In this document: positions 61,448 through 64,000 of the stretch, in pieces
How positions within the stretch are numbered: position 1 is the first letter of the stretch
Layout of the letters: the number at the start of each line of letters is the position of its first letter
The notes under the pieces: model-generated
The model's database searches: none
Seen by the model: the letters and a program-made list of their open reading frames with translations, nothing else
What the model was told of the DNA's origin: nothing
Translations under genes and position numbers: made by a program
Assembly (NCBI RefSeq): GCF_001750725.1
Contig: NZ_CP017279.1
Location: forward strand, 3,162,001-3,226,000
Reading direction: 5' to 3'
Source: Enterobacter ludwigii
GTDB taxonomy: Bacteria > Pseudomonadota > Gammaproteobacteria > Enterobacterales > Enterobacteriaceae
DNA: 64,000 nucleotides

Positions 61448-62173
61448 ATGGACAATCTCAATCTTAACAAACACATTTCAGGCCAGTTCAACGCAGAGCT
61501 GGAAAGTATTCGCACTCAGGTGATGACCATGGGTGGCATGGTTGAGCAGCAGCTTTCCGATGCCATTACCGCGATGCACAACCAGGACAGCGAGCTGGCG
61601 AAGCGCGTTATCGAAGGTGATAAAAACGTCAATATGATGGAAGTCGCCATTGATGAAGCCTGCGTGCGTATTATCGCCAAGCGTCAGCCAACGGCGAGCG
61701 ACCTGCGTCTGGTTATGGCGATCATCAAAACCATCGCCGAGCTGGAGCGTATTGGTGACGTTGCGGATAAAATCTGCCGCACCGCGCTGGAGAAATTCTC
61801 TCAGCAGCACCAGCCACTGCTGGTGAGCCTCGAGTCGCTGGGTCGTCATACCGTGCAGATGCTGCATGACGTCCTGGATGCCTTTGCGCGTATGGATCTG
61901 GACGAAGCGGTACGTATCTACCGTGAAGACAAAAAGGTCGACCAGGAGTATGAAGGCATCGTGCGTCAGCTGATGACCTACATGATGGAAGACTCCCGTA
62001 CGATCCCAAGCGTCCTGACCGCGCTGTTCTGCGCGCGCTCAATTGAGCGTATCGGTGACCGTTGCCAGAACATTTGCGAATACATCTTCTACTTCGTGAA
62101 AGGACAGGATTTCCGTCACGTTGGCGGCGATGAGCTGGACAAGCTGCTGGCGGGTAAAGATCCGAAAGAGTGA
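61448..62173 (+). CDS. phoU: Phosphate signalling regulator PhoU
   Basis: Keeps PhoR in its phosphatase state when phosphate is plentiful and modulates PstSCAB; loss leads to unchecked phosphate uptake. It has 241 residues from ATG 61448 ([15 protein letters not shown]), as in E. coli. A longer frame from 61430 overlaps pstB. Two similar three-helix bundles carry metal-binding motifs of the E/DXXXD type ([14 protein letters not shown] near residue 100 and [14 protein letters not shown] near 200). The start follows CAGGAG. A REP pair and T-run end the operon. Confidence 0.97.
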
Positions 62174-62184
62174 TGCGCTAATAT

Positions 62185-62259
62185 GCCCGGTGCTGCTGCG
62201 CTTACCGGGCCTGCGAGCGCTATAGGCCGGATAAGCGTCAGCGCTATCCGGCTTTTTTT
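62185..62259 (+). repeat. REP pair ending the pst operon, second unit also a terminator
   Basis: GCCCGGT...ACCGGGC (62185-62210) is followed by GCCGGATAAGCGTCAGCGCT and ATCCGGC (62226-62252), close to the classical REP/BIME consensus. Seven Ts follow the second unit, which can therefore terminate phoU transcription. The T-run reaches the stop codon of yieH on the other strand. Confidence 0.85.
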
Positions 62260-62923
62260 AGCGAGTAATATTCCACCCGCGAGCCTTCCACAATTCTGGC
62301 AGCTGCGCCAGATCGGTGAAGGTCGTCACTTTTGGATGATCTATCGGTTTGTTGTGCGGATCGGCGCAGAAGTAAAACACCTCCATACCCGCATCAATCC
62401 CCGACTGCGCTCCCGCAGAAGAGTCATCCACCAGAATGCAGTTCGCCACGTTAACATTCATCGCTTTTGCTGCATGGAACATCAACGCCGGGTCTGGCTT
62501 CCAGCGCTGGATATCGTAGCCGCTGAACAGTTTTTCCGGGAAGTGGTGCAACATTTCAAGCTTACCCAGCGAGTGCTGCATTTTGCTGACCGGACCGTTC
62601 GAGACCACGCAGATGGGCACCGTCATCGCATCCAGAAGCGCATTCGCCCCGGCAATGACCTCCAGCTCGGAGTCGAAGAGGCGTGCGACCTCGGCGCGGT
62701 AGACCGGCTCCAGATCTGCTTTTGCCAGATCCACACCGTGCTCTTCGTTAATGATGTCGATGATCTCGTAGAGCTTCACGCCTTTAAAGCGTTTAAACAC
62801 CTCTTCGAGATCCAGCGTAATGCCAAATTCCCTGAACATGGTCACATACGCGCGGGAACAAATGACCTCACTGTCGACCAGCGTACCGTCGCAGTCGAAA
62901 AATACCGCTTCAATTCCGGACAT
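62258..62923 (-). CDS. yieH: 6-phosphogluconate phosphatase YieH (HAD superfamily)
   Basis: A 221-residue HAD-like hydrolase, the same length as E. coli YieH, which dephosphorylates 6-phosphogluconate and some other sugar phosphates in vitro. Motif I is FFDCDGTLVDSE (Asp10 nucleophile, Asp12 acid/base), motif II is CVVSNGP, motif III is the Lys in RWKPDPALMF, and motif IV is ILVDDSSAGAQSG. The helical cap lies between about residues 20 and 85. It is divergent from adeP. In E. coli the bgl operon and other genes separate phoU from yieH; here the two are neighbours. Confidence 0.94.
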   Translation of the reverse strand: MSGIEAVFFDCDGTLVDSEVICSRAYVTMFREFGITLDLEEVFKRFKGVKLYEIIDIINEEHGVDLAKADLEPVYRAEVARLFDSELEVIAGANALLDAMTVPICVVSNGPVSKMQHSLGKLEMLHHFPEKLFSGYDIQRWKPDPALMFHAAKAMNVNVANCILVDDSSAGAQSGIDAGMEVFYFCADPHNKPIDHPKVTTFTDLAQLPELWKARGWNITR

Positions 62924-63088
62924 GCCTTTCCCTTTTTACAAGTTTAACGTTTACGTACGGCAGTTTAATGAGACGCAATCGTTGCCGTATAAGCAAAATC
63001 AATGAAAAAAGTATCTTGTAACCGCCACTATTGTCGCATTTTGGTATAGGATAGCGACGAATTTTCCCTCCTTGTTCGGAAATTGATG

Positions 63089-64000
63089 ATGAGTCAACAA
63101 CACACTACCCAGACATCTGGTCAGGGTCTGCTTGAGCGCGTGTTTAAACTGCGTGAGCACGGCACAACGGCACGCACCGAAGTGATCGCCGGTTTCACCA
63201 CCTTCCTGACGATGGTCTATATCGTTTTTGTTAACCCACAAATTCTGGGCGTTGCTGGCATGGACACCAGCGCCGTCTTCGTGACCACCTGTCTGATCGC
63301 TGCGCTGGGCAGTATCCTGATGGGTGTGTTCGCTAACCTGCCCGTGGCGCTGGCCCCGGCAATGGGTCTGAACGCTTTCTTCGCGTTCGTGGTCGTCCAG
63401 GCGATGGGCCTGCCATGGCAGGTCGGCATGGGCGCTATCTTCTGGGGCGCGGTTGGCCTGCTGTTGCTGACCATTTTCCGCGTACGTTACTGGATGATAG
63501 CCAATATTCCGGTGAGCCTGCGCGTGGGCATTACCAGCGGTATTGGTCTGTTTATCGGCATGATGGGTCTGAAAAACGCAGGCGTTATCGTGGCTAACCC
63601 GGACACGCTGGTGAGCATCGGTCACCTGACCTCGCACAACGTGCTGCTGGGCGTGCTGGGCTTCTTTATCATCGCTATCCTGGCCTCGCGCAATATTCAT
63701 GCGGCCGTGCTGGTTTCCATCGTGGTCACCACGCTGCTGGGCTGGATGCTGGGCGATGTGCAGTACAAAGGGATTGTCTCCGCGCCACCGAGCGTGTCTA
63801 CCGTCATTGGGCACGTCGATCTGGCAGGCTCCCTGAACCTGGGTCTGGCGGGCGTGATTTTCTCCTTCATGCTGGTTAACCTGTTTGACTCCTCCGGTAC
63901 GCTGATTGGCGTGACCGACAAAGCCGGCCTGGCGGATGAGAATGGGAAATTCCCGCGCATGAAGCAGGCGCTGTTTGTTGACAGTGTCTCCTCTGTCACC
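63089..64000 (+). CDS. adeP: High-affinity adenine permease AdeP (YieG), cut by window end
   Basis: An inner-membrane purine:H+ symporter of the NCS2/AzgA group. The first 304 codons are present out of about 445 in E. coli; the frame is open to the last base. The start MSQQHTTQTSGQGLLERVFKL matches E. coli; an ATG one codon earlier (63086) is an alternative. Family motifs are visible: RTEVIAGFTTFLTMVYIVFVNP, ALAPAMGLNAFFAF, GITSGIGLFIGMMGL and MLVNLFDSSGTLIGVTDKAG. At least nine hydrophobic segments lie in this part. Confidence 0.95.
   Translation, partial: MSQQHTTQTSGQGLLERVFKLREHGTTARTEVIAGFTTFLTMVYIVFVNPQILGVAGMDTSAVFVTTCLIAALGSILMGVFANLPVALAPAMGLNAFFAFVVVQAMGLPWQVGMGAIFWGAVGLLLLTIFRVRYWMIANIPVSLRVGITSGIGLFIGMMGLKNAGVIVANPDTLVSIGHLTSHNVLLGVLGFFIIAILASRNIHAAVLVSIVVTTLLGWMLGDVQYKGIVSAPPSVSTVIGHVDLAGSLNLGLAGVIFSFMLVNLFDSSGTLIGVTDKAGLADENGKFPRMKQALFVDSVSSVT

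Overview
The window is chromosomal DNA from a member of the Enterobacteriaceae. Nearly every protein aligns over its full length with an Escherichia coli K-12 counterpart, from memory, and the overall flavour is that of the Enterobacter/Lelliottia/Leclercia neighbourhood. The sequence alone does not fix the species. It carries the replication origin and its flanks, so most of the content is core housekeeping. I see no prophage, transposase, CRISPR array or obvious genomic island.

Layout, left to right. (1) 1-4.7 kb: the end of a sulfoquinovose operon, yihQ (partial)-yihP-yihO-ompL. (2) 4.7-14.6 kb: bipA, the nitrogen regulon genes glnA-glnL-glnG with their CRP, NtrC and sigma-54 sites, the 36-codon yshB, hemN, an unrecognised 60-codon ORF, yihI, the sRNA CsrC and engB. 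(3) 14.6-22.2 kb: Spot 42 RNA, polA, yihG, srkA-dsbA, yihD and mobA-mobB. (4) 22.2-27.7 kb: one complete rRNA operon on the minus strand (16S, tRNA-Glu, 23S, 5S) with P1/P2 promoters and boxA. (5) 27.7-35.9 kb: yieP-hsrA and the ribose operon rbsDACBKR. (6) 35.9-46.1 kb: kup, ravA-viaA, asnA/asnC, mioC, oriC, mnmG and rsmG. (7) 46.6-57.3 kb: the ATP synthase operon atpIBEFHAGDC, then glmU-glmS. (8) 57.3-64 kb: the Pho-regulated pstSCAB-phoU operon, yieH, and the start of the adenine permease gene adeP, cut by the window edge.

Six things stand out. The rRNA operon has an rrnC-type upstream side (yieP, tRNA-Glu spacer) but an rrnA-type downstream side (mobB). The roughly 90 kb that separates rrnC from rrnA in E. 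coli is therefore not here, which means either a rearrangement at the rRNA operons or an assembly join. atpB is broken by one missing C in a C run, inside an otherwise intact ATP synthase operon. A 60-codon membrane-protein-like ORF is packed between yihI and hemN. The rbs promoter region carries two perfect RbsR-type palindromes. polA has a consensus DnaA box upstream. yihLMN and yihF of E. coli K-12 are missing at their expected places.

The genes fall into a few working groups: nitrogen sensing (GlnA, NtrB, NtrC); origin-linked replication and translation functions (oriC, PolA, MnmG, RsmG, EngB, YihI, BipA, rRNA); energy (ATP synthase); cell-wall precursor supply (GlmU, GlmS); and phosphate, ribose, potassium and sulfoquinovose uptake.
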